DNA of 64,000 nucleotides from Codonopsis lanceolata (GCA_013146195.2 CM028377.1:64275526-64339525); one strand, 5' to 3'. Shown: positions 1 through 11,795, numbered from the stretch's first letter. The notes: generated from the letters alone by a model not told the origin. Made by a program: numbers and translations.

Positions 1-727
1 AGAGAGGATTAGATGACAACGTGGTGGACTTCCACTTGGTTAAATGTCGTTTCATAGCACTTGGTTGAGATTAGGGTCATATATGACTAGTTGCATCAAA
101 TAAAAAACTTGAGCTCCTTTTCAAAGTTTTGATTTAATAATATTATCCAACTTGTAGAAAGTGCGTTCAAATTAGTTTTTAATTAAATTTCTAACAAGCT
201 ATCAATTAAGTCGTTATATATATATAACAATGCTAAATAAGATAGTTTTTTTTGCCTAAAATCTTTTATTAAAAACATAACATCACTTTTGACTTATATA
301 CCATGTGAGAATATGAAAATGTATACGACTTTTTATGTCTCCAAAATCTAAATAACATTAAACTTACTAATAAAAAAGTATAAAACATTTGATTAGTAAA
401 AAACTTTTGGAATTTACGAAACCTCTTTATATTTAGTTTTTACTCTTTATTTCTTGAAAACAAATTAATTATACGTTTAATACATGGTAAATAAGCACAG
501 AAGTTAAAGCATTTATTAGGCAACTGAAATAACTTCAATTGATATATTTTTGCTCTCTATATACCTCTCATCTTTTCATTTGTAAATATATAGTTTAATT
601 GAAAAAATATACGCAGCGCGTTTAACACGCGTGTGTAAAAACTAGTTTTTGTTATAATAACTTGAGTTGTATCTTTTATAATTTTCTAAACACAAGTTAA
701 AATAAAAAGTTAAAAATGAACCCTTCG
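1..727. other. AT-rich intergenic DNA, no gene seen
   Basis: This stretch is strongly AT-rich with short A and T runs. No reading frame with recognisable protein content was found on either strand. No terminal repeats or tandem structure could be made out. Confidence 0.6.
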
Positions 728-730
728 TAA

Positions 731-1147
731 GAGCAAGTCCAATGGTGGTACTTGTCTATAGTTATCAAAACCAAATTTTGATGCCTATTAGTTACTATTC
801 ATGAGTATCAAATAATCATCTCCAACCATATGTATCAAAATTTGATATAATAATAATTTTAGGAAAAACATATATGGTCAACAGTAAAATATTAAAATAT
901 GATCAAAATGAAGAGTATTAAAATATAAAAACAAAATTTACCAACACATATTATGATATAAATATATGGTCAAAATGAAAGATATTAAATTAGATGTGGT
1001 ACTAGGGGATGTATCAAATTTGATATCTTTATTAATATCACATTATCACACCTAATTTTGATACATTTTACTTTAACCATTGGAGAGTCTGATATTCTTA
1101 TATAAGTATAAAAATTTAGTTTTGACCATTACCATTAGGACTTGTCC
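731..1147. mobile_element. Tourist-like MITE (PIF/Harbinger type)
   Basis: The left end reads GAGCAAGTCCAATGGT. The reverse complement of the right end reads GGACAAGTCCTAATGGT, giving imperfect terminal inverted repeats of about 17 bp. The trinucleotide TAA flanks both ends (728-730 and 1148-1150), which is the TSD size and sequence expected of PIF/Harbinger MITEs. At 417 bp it has no coding capacity, and the interior is AT-rich with repeated 'tttgata' words. Family assignment is inferred from TIR and TSD only. Confidence 0.7.
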
Positions 1148-1363
1148 TAAGGAACGAAGATAATCTACTTTTATATTTAAATGACAACATAAGATTAAAT
1201 CAATTACATAGTCAACATACATTATTCTAACAAAATCTTGAGTTATTGAAATTACAGTAAAAATTGCAACTTTCATTGATTTCATTGTAATACATGGTAA
1301 ATTTTGTTAAAAGATTTAATCAAAGTTAAATCAAGTTAGATGAAGAAAAATCAAAATAGATTA

Positions 1364-1618
1364 CTCCCTCCGTCCCTAAATTATCGTAATTTTTTCATTT
1401 TTCGTTTATCCCAAAATAATTGTTTAGTTTGAAACTTATCTTTTTAGAAAATCACTTTTATTACTTTATCCTTATTTTTTCACTTTATTTTAATTATGAG
1501 TCACATACACATGAACTTTAAATGAAATTACACATTAAATCAATATAAATAATTAAATTAATTATTTTTTCTTAAATTGTACATCAAATCAATTAGGACG
1601 ATTATTTAAGGACGAAAG
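1364..1618. mobile_element. Stowaway-like MITE (Tc1/mariner type), copy 1
   Basis: It begins CTCCCTCCGTCCCTAAATTA and ends in a decayed complement of that sequence, with TA dinucleotides at 1362-1363 and 1619-1620. The CTCCCTCCGTCCC terminus and TA TSD are the hallmark of plant Stowaway MITEs. At 255 bp it matches the three other copies in the window (about 258 bp). The right end is worn (GGACGAAAG), so this looks like an older copy. Confidence 0.85.
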
Positions 1619-1732
1619 TATTATTTTTAGAAGGGAGGTCGTAAGACTTTGGTTTTTAACAATAGAATGCTTAAAGAGCATAAGCGGAAAAAAGAAGAAG
1701 GGAAAGACGCCATTAATCATGGATCTCTTTTG

Positions 1733-1809
1733 GAATGGATGGCTATAGACAAGACCGTGGAATGGATGGCTAGACAAGACCGTCGAATGGATGGCCAGAC
1801 AAGACCGTG
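1733..1809 (+). repeat. Three-copy tandem repeat of about 26 bp
   Basis: The unit GAATGGATGGCTAGACAAGA followed by CCGT occurs three times in a row with small changes; the first copy carries an extra 'TA'. It lies inside a 68-codon open frame (1649-1855) with no recognisable product, so I treat it as a minisatellite and not as a gene. Confidence 0.8.
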
Positions 1810-2595
1810 TTCACTTTATCAAAGAAAATATTATTATTTTAAATCAAGAATCTAAAAATCTACAAATTATTTTAGGTATAAAAATTCGTAAGACGGAAAA
1901 AAAAATAAAATGAAGTTGGATTTAGTTTGGGCATAAACAACTAATTTATAGAAACTACGAGTTACTCATCAAGAAAACAAATCAAAATGAGATAAAAAAA
2001 AGTAGATTGAACGCGGGTGACTAGAGCAACCCAATCGGATTGGCTTTAAAATCTCGCGGGTCAAAAGTGTTAGAAATGGAAGAATCTTCATTAGATATGG
2101 AAGACACGTGGCACACTGTGAGCGTGACATCACATTAATGAAATTTAAAGTTTCATTAATTGCTTCGGTGCCCTTTATTGTTTTCAGGAACGTGAGTCGC
2201 GAACTCTGTGCACCTAGGCTTTGCGATTTGGTCATATATCAGCCTCTGTTAATCTCCGTTAACCTAATTTGCCTAATAACACTCAACAATACTTGACATA
2301 CTTGGATGATGTACACCGGGAGGGGGGGGGGTGCAAATAATGCCCTAAATTTTAAAGTAGGTTCTTTAAGTGAAATATTTCAAAATAATATGGTGGACTA
2401 TTTTCCGGAATAGAGAGAGTATTTTACTTCCTTCTATAAGCAATTGTCATGTTTTTTCCTTTTCATTTAAAAATAATTATTCTGTTTCTAATTCTTTTAA
2501 AAACACATTTACCATCTTATTATTACTTTTCATGCTACTTTAATAATGAGTTTCACTTGCATATTCACTTAATAGAAAAATTTCTCAAAATATTA

Positions 2596-2853
2596 CTCCC
2601 TCTGTCCCTAAATTATCGTCCTCCTTTTTTTTTTCGTCCGTCCCAAAATAATTGTCTACTTTGAAACTTATCTTTTTAGAACATCACTTTTACCACTTTA
2701 CCCTTACTTTTTCACTCTACTTTAATTATGAGCCACATATACATGGACATTAAATGAAACTACTCATTAAATCAATATAAATAATCAAGTCAATTACTTT
2801 TTCTTAAACTGTGCGCCGGGTCAACCCAAACGATTATTTAGAGACGGAGGGAG
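2596..2853. mobile_element. Stowaway-like MITE, present only in copy A
   Basis: It starts CTCCCTCTGTCCC and ends GAGACGGAGGGAG, flanked by TA (2594-2595 and 2854-2855). The equivalent place in copy B (about 13200-13215) reads straight through without the 258-bp element. The insertion is therefore younger than the block duplication, and copy B is a natural empty site that confirms the element's exact ends. Confidence 0.92.
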
Positions 2854-3139
2854 TATTATTTATATTAAAATTAATTTGTTTTAAATTTGTCTATCGAGTT
2901 AAATAAGAGTATTATTCTTTAAAAATATCTTTTGACCTTTCAAGTTGAAAAAATCACATCCTCGTCCGAATTGCTATTCTGGCCTTTGTTGGGTTGGAAT
3001 TTAGAGCCGAAGTTGTTGACTTCTTCCACCATCATAGGATTATCTATTTTACTAAATCATTGTGGTCCTACTAGTATACACCTTTCGTTTCGGACACAAA
3101 GAGTCCTTCTTGAAAGCCATTTTTTAAAAATAACATTTA

Positions 3140-3397
3140 CTCCATCCGTCCCTAAATAATCGTCTGGATTGACCCGACACATAGTTTAAGAAAAAGTAAT
3201 TGACTTGATTATTTATATTGGTTTAATATGTAGTTTCCTTTAATATCCATGTATATGTGGCTCATAATTAAAGTAGAGTGAAAAAATAAGGGTAAAGTGG
3301 TAAAAGTGATGTTCTAAAAAGGTAAGTTTCAAAGTGGACAATTATTTTAGGACGGACGAAAAAGGAAAGGAGGACGATAATTTAGGGACGGAGGGAG
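3140..3397. mobile_element. Stowaway-like MITE, copy A version
   Basis: It begins CTCCATCCGTCCC and ends GGGACGGAGGGAG between TA dinucleotides (3138-3139 and 3398-3399), 258 bp. Its partner sits at the equivalent place in copy B (13500-13756), so this insertion predates the duplication. Confidence 0.9.
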
Positions 3398-3617
3398 TAT
3401 AATAGTTTATTAGTAATAAAATAATATTTATATGTCTTAATTTTTAAAAATGTATTTTTTAAGTAAAATATCATAAAATAAAATAATTAACTCTTTGTTC
3501 CAAACAAAGATAGCATATTCTTATTTTCATCTTCTAATTTATCTTAAAATTTAAAAGAGCCAGGGAAATTGCCAAAAAAAAAGGGTACTATTTCACAAAT
3601 CTAAAATAATTTTTTTT

Positions 3618-3864
3618 TGTTATAAAATAAACACAAAACTAAGGACAAAATATGTATTATAGAGTAAGAGAAAATGTGTTTCTGAAAGCTGAAGATGTAA
3701 GTAAATAACTTCACGATAGTCGGTATGTATAGCCGAGCCATCGATAACAATTAAATGTAAATATTGTTCGTATGCCAAATATTTCAAAGTAGGCTAGTAC
3801 CTATCCTCCTATCATATAGTTCACAATAAATGTTGCCTTTGACATTTCTCATTTCTTCATAACA
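3618..3864 (-). mobile_element. Ty1/copia 3' LTR, copy A
   Basis: The LTR begins TGTTATAAAATA and ends CATAACA as read on the plus strand (TG...CA). It is homologous to 13972-14187 and, more distantly, to 17927-18155. Immediately inside it (3865 onward) the complement of CTTCCTCTT forms a purine-rich tract, as expected for a polypurine tract next to the 3' LTR of a minus-strand element. Confidence 0.8.
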
Positions 3865-6096
3865 CTTCCTCTTGAACATATCATTATAAGTTAAATAAAT
3901 GTGTCTCGTTAAAAACTTTAGGCCGAAAAACCCGGTGGGAACAAATCGGATATAAGAAAAATAATACACAACTTAAATTTGAATCATGTGCATTTGTTGT
4001 CTTGTTAAAAACATTTCCATGAAAAACTTAGTGGGAAAAAAAAACCTTGATAAATGGAAAAAAGTACAGCCATACGTGCTCCCCCCTCGAGCTGACAAAG
4101 GTGAAAAGAAATCGTCTTTGTAAATCTCGTAGATTTTGCAATCCAATATTATGAACATGTATTCTAAAAGTGGTAGTAAGAAGTGCATTCGTGAATAAAT
4201 CTACATAATTATCATTTGATCGAACATATTGCATGTTAACCTCTTTCTTCTTTTCAAGTTCTTGAGTGTATGAAAAGAAATTTGGGGGGATATGTTTGGT
4301 TCCATCGCTTTTAATGTACCCCTCTTTGGTTTGAGCGACACATGCGACATTATCTTTAAATAAAACTGTCAGGGCTTTATTGACTGGCAGTCAACTGGCC
4401 TTTTGGATATGTTGAGTCATAGATCTAAGCCATACACATTCTCGACTTGCTTCGTGAAGTGCTATGATCTCAACATGATTTGATGGTGTAGTAACTAATG
4501 TTTGTTTTTGAGAACGCCATGAAATTGTGGTACCACCAATCGTGAAGACATAGCCAATTTGTGATATGACTTTATGAGGATCAGACAAATAACCCGCATC
4601 TGCAAATCCAATCATTTCATCATTTGAATTTTTGGGATAAAACAATCTCAAATCGATCGTTCCTTAAAGATAACGAAATATGTGCTTAACCCCATTACAA
4701 TGTCTCCGTGATGGAGATGAACTATATCTGATCTAGTACAATTAGCAAGATACATAAGGGTTCCAATTGCACTTAAGTATGATACTTCAGGACCAAATAT
4801 ATTTTCGTTCTCTTTACAAGGACGAAATGAATTTTTTTCAACATTTAGCGATCTGTTAACCATAGGGTTAGTGAAGGGATTTGCCTTGTCCATATTAAAG
4901 CGCTTCATGAATCTTTTTGTATAATTTGATTGATGCACAAATATATTCCACTATGCAAGTGCTCTATTTGCAAATGAAGATAATATTTGGTATGTTCAAG
5001 ATCTTTCATTTCAAATTCCTCATTTAGGTAATCAACTGCTTCTTGAATTTCTTTGGGAATTCCAATGATATTCAGATCATCTACATAGACAACAATAATT
5101 GCAAATCCAACTGTCGTATTCTTGATAAAGATATATGTATTTCAATAAATACTAACTTAAACAATTATACCACACGCGTCCAGATTGCTTTAATCCATAC
5201 AGTGATCGTTGTAGTTTGATTGCACATAATTCTTTGAGCCTTGAGCTCAGTGCTTCATGCACCTTGATTCCATCAGGAATTCTTATATAAATATCAGTAT
5301 CCAATGGACCCATATAAATAAGTTGTTATAACATCCATGAGATGCATCTTTTTCGAAACTGATATGTTGATTAGGTATCTGAACGTAATAGGATCCATAA
5401 GCAGGAGAATACGTTTCTTCATAATCAATTCCATGCCTTTGGGAAAAATCCTGTGCAACAAGGCGAGCTTTGAATCTCACAATCTCCCTTTTCTCATTTC
5501 GCTTTCGAACAAAACCCCATTTATGTTCAACAGGTTTCAGCAGCTTCATGTGTGCCAATGATGTGCCCAAATACCTTTTGTTTATTAAATGAACTTAATT
5601 TAGCCTTCATGACATCTTTCCATTTTACCCAGTTGTGCCTCTTTTGACATTAAGATACAGATATTGGTTCGGGATCATCAGTTTCGTCATTAATTTCTTG
5701 TGATACCGAATAAGAGAATAAATCATCGATATCCTCCATTTCATCTCGGTTCCATATTTTTCCATTACATATATAATTAATGGAAATCACTTGGTTATTG
5801 TTACTTGTAGGGCTTTCTAAACTTACATGATCGTGAGATTCTTTTGAACACATTCACTTGATTGGGGGTTTTTCAATTCTCCTCATTTTTCAAGAATTTT
5901 TATCCTTTGAACCAATGGGTCGTCCACGCTTTAGGCGTGTCTTAGATTCATTCGCCATATTCTCATTGGGTAGCCTTTCCGAATTTCAATTCGAGCAAAA
6001 GCATTCACATCAGCAGTATGTGACTTTGTCATTCTTTTTATGTTTATAAAGACATCTGACAATTAATTTGATATATTCTGTAAGTGACAATTAACC
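3865..6096 (-). pseudogene. Ty1/copia pol remnant, copy A (RT and RNase H)
   Basis: The minus strand encodes decayed reverse transcriptase and RNase H of a copia polyprotein. RNase H (4391-4651) shows GFADAGYLSDP and SNHVEIIALHEASRECVWL, with the family's D and E positions. The C-terminal RT (4648-4938) shows SYLSAIGTLMYLANCTRSDI. The RT N-terminus (5283-5570) shows RFKARLVAQDFSQ and YEETYSPA. The YVDD box can be read at about 5055-5095 in a shifted frame. Stops and frameshifts separate the pieces, and nothing of integrase remains because the block ends at 6096. The near-identical pieces in copy B show this is a duplicate, not an independent insertion. Confidence 0.88.
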
Positions 6097-7003
6097 AAGT
6101 GGAGTTTCCCTTGTGGGCCCCGCAAAGTAGTTCTAACTGCCCATAAGGCTGATGGTAGCTCCTCTGCCCATTTTCCAGCTCGCCCCTCTAGGTTTCTTTT
6201 GAGGGCGTGTAGTACTTGCTTGTTTCCAGCCTCGGCTTGGCCGTTACCTAATGGATAAGCTACAGATGACTGCCAATGTTTGAAGCCCAAGCGAGCACAT
6301 TCCGCTGTGAATTTGTTCGAGAATTGGGTGCCGTGATCGGAGATGATTGTTCTGGGGAGTCTGAACCTGCACCATACTTGATCGTGGACAAACTTGATAA
6401 CATTTTCCTCTGAAATTTTAGCCAAGGGCTTTGCTTCGATCCACTTTGTAAAATAGTCTATGGTGACCACTGCATACTTGTACTTGCCTTGTGCTAGCGG
6501 GAATGAGCCGATCAAATCGATTCCCCACATGTCAAAGGTCCAGGCCGCAACGACTGGGGTTTGTACGGTGGATGGAAGCCTTGGTATGTCCGCGTATCTC
6601 TGGCACTTGTCACATTCGCGGACATACTTTTCTGCATCCTTTCTGAGGATTATCTAGTAGTATCCTACGCACAGAACCCTCTCTGCCAGAGCTCGTGTGC
6701 TTGGATGACCGCCACATTCTCCCTCGTGTACTTCATACAAAACGCCCTCAGTTAACTCTGGGGGTACACAGTGAAGCATTGGTCTGACCTTAGGTTGCTT
6801 GTACAGGATTCCTCTCACTACCGAGTAACAACAGGTTTGATTCCGGACTGTTGTGGCCTTGACTGCAGGCATAATTCCTTGCTCGATGTAGTCTTTGTAG
6901 TCGTTGATCCAACTTCTGGTCGCTGGTTTGATGTCCATTATCATTGGTCTATCGATGGTCGGAGTTTCCAAATGTTCAATCATTACTGCAGGGTTCAGCA
7001 ATG
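6097..7003 (-). pseudogene. Tat element 1 integrase, truncated
   Basis: Integrase inserts element cDNA into the chromosome. The zinc-binding N-domain is present: VHEGECGGHPSTRALAERV around 6680-6740, and CDKCQRYADIPR around 6590-6630. The catalytic core follows at 6097-6530: the first Asp in MWGIDLIGSFP, the second in TIISDHGTQFS and the Glu in NGQAEAGNKQVL. A TAG codon at about 6652-6654 separates the zinc finger from the core. The C-terminal DNA-binding part seen in element 2 (34394-34672) is missing because the element is cut at 6097. The frame that reads past 6097 runs into foreign sequence. Confidence 0.9.
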
Positions 7004-7681
7004 CTAGGTTTTCTTCAGCGATTTTGGACAGGTAGTCTGCTCTCGCATGTTGTCAGCGCGATCAATTCTGATGATCTCCCAGAACATGAAGTTCTTCAAG
7101 ATTTCTTTGACAAGCTCGCAGTATTTGACCAGGGTAGGGTGATGTACCATATATTCCCCCTGGACTTGGTTCACTACTAGTTGTGAATCCGAATACACTA
7201 TGACCACCTCTACGCCCATGTCAGCTGCGAGCTCAAGGCCGGCGATTATTGCTTCATACTCGGCAACGTTATTTGAGGCGGGGAATTTGAACCGAAGAGC
7301 CAGCTCAAACTTTGTGATTTCGTCGGGAGCTATGAGAAGGATATCAGCTTCGCTCCCGACTTTGATCGCTGCTCCATCCACATAAAGATCCCAACAGTAA
7401 ACCGGCCGAGGTTGTGTCAGCTGCTTGTGCTCGGACTCGACTGGCTGCTGGGCCTCAGGCTCTTCTTGCTGGGTGAAGCTTGTTTCTACAAGGAAATCGG
7501 CCAAGGCTTGGGCCTTGATTGCTCGCCTGGGCAAATATTCTATGTGGAACTCTGTGAGCTCGATTGACCAGTTGAGCAGTCTGCCCGATGAATCTGGCTT
7601 ACGAAGGACTTTGCGCAGTGGTGCGTCTGTGTATACTATGATTACATGTGCAGAAAAATAAGCCCTTAATTTTCTGGGCAG
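7004..7681 (-). pseudogene. Tat element 1 second (archaeal-type) RNase H
   Basis: This is an extra RNase H domain, known in Tat-lineage retrotransposons to lie between the RT-linked RNase H and integrase. Visible motifs are DLYVDGAA (first Asp), NVAEYEAIIAGLELA (Glu) and IVYSDSQLVVNQVQGEYM (Asp). The final conserved stretch, which element 2 keeps as NNLRADYLSKI, is degraded here (ADNMREQTT), so a catalytic Asp is probably lost. The 176-codon open piece is 7004-7534. Upstream sequence to 7681 joins it to the RT-linked RNase H with a frame break. Confidence 0.88.
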
Positions 7682-8138
7682 CTATGACAAGCGAGTAAGA
7701 TAATTTTCTACATTAAAATAGCGACCCTCAATAGGACTGAGGACATTTGATACATAGTACACATGTTTTTGAATGTCCAGCTCCTCCCTAACTAAAACAG
7801 CGGCCACGGCCTGGTCCGTGGCTGCTAAATACACATATAAAGGCTCACCGAGCACGGGGCTGTTGAGGAGAGGTGGTTTGCCAAGATATTCCCTGAGCTG
7901 CTCGAGGGCTTTGGCACAATCTGCATTCCACTTGAAACCCTTGTTGCCGCGCAGGACCTTAAAGAATGGGAGACTTTTTTCCGCTGAGCGGGAGATGAAG
8001 CAACCAAAAGCGATGACTCTGCCGTTTAGCTGCTTTATGTGTTTGATGCAGTAAGGCTGCTCCATGTCGAGTAGGGCCTGGATCTTCTCTCGGGTTCGCC
8101 TCTATCCCGCGCTGGTTAACCATGAATCCGAGGAACTT
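7682..8138 (-). pseudogene. Tat element 1 RT connection and RNase H
   Basis: The segment encodes the end of the RT thumb/connection (CIKHIKQLNGRVIAFGCFIS) and the start of the RT-linked RNase H (YLAATDQAVAAVLVREELD, then KHVYYVSNVLSPIEGRYFNVE). It follows the RT piece after a short frame break near 8100 and runs into the second RNase H after another near 7680. Its neighbour in element 2 is intact across the same positions (36221-37210), so these breaks are decay. Confidence 0.85.
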
Positions 8139-8960
8139 TCATGCTCGGACCCCGAAGGCGCACTTGCTCGTGTTCAGCTTCATGTGATGTTTGCGCAGGT
8201 TGTCAAATGTTTCTGCCAGGTCGAGAGTATGGTCGCGACCTTTTGTTTTGATGACCATGTCATCTATGTAAACCTCCATGTTTCTGTCGAGCTGAGAACC
8301 AAAGACTTTGTTGACCATTCGCTGATAGGTAACCCCTGTATTCTTCAGCCCGAAGGGCATCATCTTGTAACAGTAAAGGCCCCCCGTTGCTCGGAAAGCT
8401 GTCTTGGCCTTGTCCTGCTCGTTCATCTTGACCTGGTGGTATCCGGAGTATGTATCCAGGAAGCTTAGCATTTCGAACCCGACAATGGAGTCTACGAGCA
8501 CATTTATGCGGGACAAAGGGTAGCAGTCTTTTGAGCAGGCTTTGTTGAGGCCCGTGAAGTCGACACACATCCGCCATTTGTCGTTGGCCTTCTTGACCAT
8601 TACCACGTTTGCCAACCAGGTCGGGTACTGAATCTCCTCGATGATATCTGCTTTCAGGAGCTTCTCGACCTCTGTTTTGATAGTCGCATTTTTCTCGAGA
8701 GAGTATTGCCTTGGCCGCTATTGAATAGGCCGAATAGTCGGATCGACGTTTAAGTCGTGGCGTGCAACACTCTCATTGATGCCTTGCATGTCCTCAACGG
8801 TCCAAGCGAACACATCCAGGCTGTTCTTTAGCAGCTTGATCAACCTTTCCCGAGCTTCAGGAGGCATGACCTTCCCGATTTTAATTTTCTGCTCGGGGTA
8901 GGCGGGATTGATGAACCTCTTCTAGCTCGCCCTCTGGCTGAATATCGGGCTCATCGCGGA
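8139..8960 (-). pseudogene. Tat element 1 reverse transcriptase
   Basis: Reverse transcriptase copies element RNA into cDNA. Motifs in order: KWRMCVDFTGLNKAC, FLDTYSGYHQVKMNEQDK, YCYKMMPFGLKNTGVTYQRM and the catalytic box EVYIDDMVIKTKG (intact YIDD). The N-terminal part continues to about 8960 with an in-frame TAG at 8718-8720, where element 2 has Gln (QQRPRQYS). The open piece 8139-8615 covers most of the palm. Further upstream a low-complexity acidic linker (8881-9180) leads to the protease. Confidence 0.9.
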
Positions 8961-9194
8961 CTTGCAGAGTATCCATCTTAATGTCTTGTGATTCGAGGCG
9001 CTTAGTCTTGCGCCTGGAGGGCCCTGGTGCCGGTGCTAATTCGGGGACCTCTGTTTCCATGGGATCAGCCATTTCAGAAGTTTCCCCGAGCTCGATGTTG
9101 TTTATGGGGATGGAGGCTGAGGCAGTGTCGGTGGGAACCTCTTTTTCAGGAGCCGCTACAGTCTGGTCAGGAATGTCCACGATCAGTTTTTGTT

Positions 9195-9786
9195 TCTTCC
9201 ACTGGGAATCTCAAACATACTCCCACATTGCCCGGGGCTTGCTGTTGAGTATACCCACTCCATCCTTAGTGTAGAACTTGGTCTTCTGGTGGGGAATTGA
9301 AGTGACCATCTCGAACTTGGCCATTGCCAGAGCACCTAGAATATAGTTGTACGCAGATTTTAAATCGATCACTAGGAATGTGATCATCTCTATCCGAGTT
9401 TGTGCCCCATCGCCCATGAATACTTCTAGCTCAATGGTGCCCTTGACACTTACTTAATGGTTAGTAAACCCCTCAATCTTCCCTAGGTAAGGCTTGAGCC
9501 TGGCGTCTGGCAATTCCAATCCTTTGAAGCAAGAGTAGTACATGATGTCCCTACACGTTCCAGTGTCAAGCAGAACCCTATGAACTTGCCAGTCGTTCAC
9601 CAGACAGGAAATAACCAGCGGTTGCTCGGATGCCAAAGGAGTGATTGCCAACTCGCTGCGGGTAAAACAGATGCTCTGCTCTCCTGCCCGCTGTATCGTT
9701 GGTGTGTTGACAGCCTTAGACAAGGAATAGATGTGCTTCCTGAGCTGTGTGTTGGACGAGAGCTCCTCCTGGATCATGTTTATCAC
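9195..9786 (-). pseudogene. Tat element 1 aspartic protease
   Basis: The retroviral-type aspartic protease, which processes Gag-Pol, is split over two frames. The active-site region reads VHRVLLDTGTCRDIMYYSCF (9454-9786), where Asp-Thr-Gly is kept. The C-terminal half reads IEMITFLVIDLKSAYNYILG (9211-9417), the usual 'YNAILG' flap-end signature. The two halves are separated by a stop or frameshift near 9420-9455. Position between the gag zinc finger and RT agrees with Gag-PR-RT order. Confidence 0.85.
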
Positions 9787-11710
9787 CCCTCAAATCTGAG
9801 GGGCCTGGCCGGCTCTTCCTCTTGGGGGTCTTCCTTGTTGGTCATTATTGGCATTATTTCCCGCGCCCTGATCTCTTTTAAAGCGGTCCAACTTGCCCGC
9901 GTTGATCAGTTTTTGAATTTCACGCTTCAACACAATGTATTCTTCAGTGGTGTGGCCGTTACGATGATGGTAATCGCAATACTTTGTGTTGTCCTTGGTG
10001 TGAGCGAGCTCAGAGTCGAGTGGATAAGGGACATGCATCGCATCTTCCACTTGGAACATGATCTCTTCCCGCGTAGTGTTTAGCGGGTGAACGGTGCCTC
10101 CCTGAATCTTTGCCCGGGGGTAGATGTTCTCTTCCTGTCTCTACTCGAGCGGTTGTTGCCCTCCGGGCTCTGGTCAGCTGACGTGGCCGAGCTGCCATGA
10201 GCCTTGTCTTTATTCTTGGCTTTGTCGCCCTTGACGCTCTCAGTCGAGCAGAAGAGGTGAGAACTTGCTAGTAACTCTGCTTTCGAAGCCCCGGGGTTTA
10301 TTGCTAGCATTGTCTTCAGTGGCCCTGGCCTCATGTTAGCAGAAAGTGATCTCTGGGTCACTGGTGGCGGTCATCTGATCGAGCATCTTCTTGAATCTCT
10401 TCAAGTAGCTGCTGTAAGATTCGTTGTCACCTTGCTTAATTTTGGCAAGGTCGAAGCGATTTTTGGGGGTTGGGCTTGCAGTGCCGAATTCTTTCAAGAA
10501 CTTTTCCCGGAGCGTTGCCCAGCTGCCAATCGATCTGCGGGGAACTCTGCCCAACCAGGCCTGTGCCTTTCCCTGAAGGGCTCCCTCAAATGCCCGCATT
10601 TTCAGGGCTTCCATATCGGTGACCATCCGAATCTGTGCCTCGAATGACCGGAGCCAATCACTTGCCCGCGTCTTCCCAAAGTATTTCTCGAATTGCGGGA
10701 AGATAACCCCTTGCGCGGGTGGTGCATTCTCAATCTCTGGAGTGAACGGGCTGCCCTCCAGTGGTTTAGTGTCCCCATATCCGGGCTTGGCCACTGCTAG
10801 GTTAGCCATCTGTTTGGCCATGTCTCTTTTCATAGCTTTCATTCTCTCGGACAGTTGCCTTTCCGCGTCCATAGTGAGTCTGGGAGAGCGAGCGGGGTCT
10901 GATTGGTGACTGCGCACATGCGGGCAAAGAGTTGGTTCATAAGAAGCTTCAGCTTCCTGCTCGACACGTGCTCTATATTTTGGCCGTTGTGCATCTGCTT
11001 CTGCGCTCTTACGGGCCCTACGGCGGCCATGACTCTTCTCCCGAGCACGGTATTCCTGCCGATGATGGTGTCTGTGGGGGAGATTCTGACGGCTGTATCT
11101 ACTCTCAGCCTAGTCATTTGCTTGTCTCACCGCCCCGGCTCTCTCCGATGGTACGTGAATGACGGACGGGATCTGTCTGCTCGGAGCTGACAATTGTTGA
11201 GAGGCATGGCCATCGCTAACAAGTGTTGGATTGTTAAGAGCGGGCAGCACCAAATCTACAACTGGAACCGGGGCGTGGCCCAAGGCGAGCAGTTGCTGGT
11301 TGAGCACGTACATCTCGTTAAAATACTCTGCCTGGACTTGCAGAGTAGCAGCTTGCTGGTTGGGGTTTTGCCCGGGCAAACTCATGTGGCTATCCTGGCC
11401 ATTCTCCCGTTGGCGGTTTAGCTGTACTATGAGATCTTGTGCGCGAGCATCGCGCTTCTCATTTATAACCTGCCTGGCATCGCGTTGGCTGGCACGGCTT
11501 TGGCTGGCATGCTGGGAAAACTGCTCCTCCACATATGGCATGTCATTGCCATGAGTCGTGTGCCAAGCAGCCACCTTTTGATTTCGCTTGCACCCGGGGT
11601 GCCTCGTGGTAAATCAACCGGCAAATTGGTGGGTTATTATTTCCAGCCTGATGGCTCCCGGTCTGGTGGTTGCTGACGGTGGCATGATGCTTGCTACCCT
11701 TTTCAGCCAT
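9787..11710 (-). pseudogene. Tat element 1 gag, frameshifted
   Basis: Gag forms the virus-like particle. The probable start is the ATG at 11710-11708 (MAEKGSK), which aligns with the start in element 2 (53801-53799). Readable pieces: a Gln-rich N-terminus (11110-11574); the retrotransposon-gag core (10336-10917), with WLRSFEAQIRMVTDMEALK, QAWLGRVP and LREKFLKEFGTASP; and a zinc-knuckle-like motif (9790-10059), CDYHHRNGHTTEEY, where the last Cys has become Tyr. At least three frame breaks separate them. Overlapping plus-strand open frames here are shadows. Confidence 0.85.
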
Positions 11711-11775
11711 TGTAATAAGGAGATTTTTGAAAACTTACACCGGAAAAACTTGAAGAGAAGTGCTGAAACTTCGTT

Positions 11776-11792
11776 TCCCGGCGACGGAACCA
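11776..11792 (-). other. Primer-binding site, tRNA-Glu type (Tat element 1)
   Basis: Read on the minus strand this is TGGTTCCGTCGCCGGGA, three bases inside the 5' LTR. It matches the complement of the plant tRNA-Glu 3' end (TCCCGGCAACGGAACCA) at 16 of 17 bases. The tRNA sequence is recalled from general knowledge, not searched. Confidence 0.75.
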
Positions 11793-11795
11793 AAC

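Larger units (their letters stand above)
1969..6096. repeat. Duplicated block, copy A (contains truncated copia)
   Basis: This block is nearly colinear with 12586-16567. Shared order: a unique-looking leader (ACAAATCAAAATGAGAT at about 1979), a poly-G run near 2325, a Stowaway at 3140-3397, a copia LTR, then copia RNase H and RT on the minus strand. Sample stretches differ at about 2 in 60 bases. Copy A has an extra Stowaway (2596-2853) absent from copy B. It ends abruptly at about 6096, where Tat element 1 begins. The last bases of copy A resemble 16567 onward, suggesting a small internal deletion before the junction. Confidence 0.85.

Noticed and set aside
2932..3159. Frame of 75 codons conserved in both copies A and B (also 13288-13470)
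   Set aside because: Conservation is explained by the block duplication itself. There is no motif, and the frame runs into the Stowaway element.
8981..11676. Long plus-strand frames over gag and protease of Tat element 1
   Set aside because: They are opposite-strand shadows of the gag-pol frames, which carry all the recognisable motifs.
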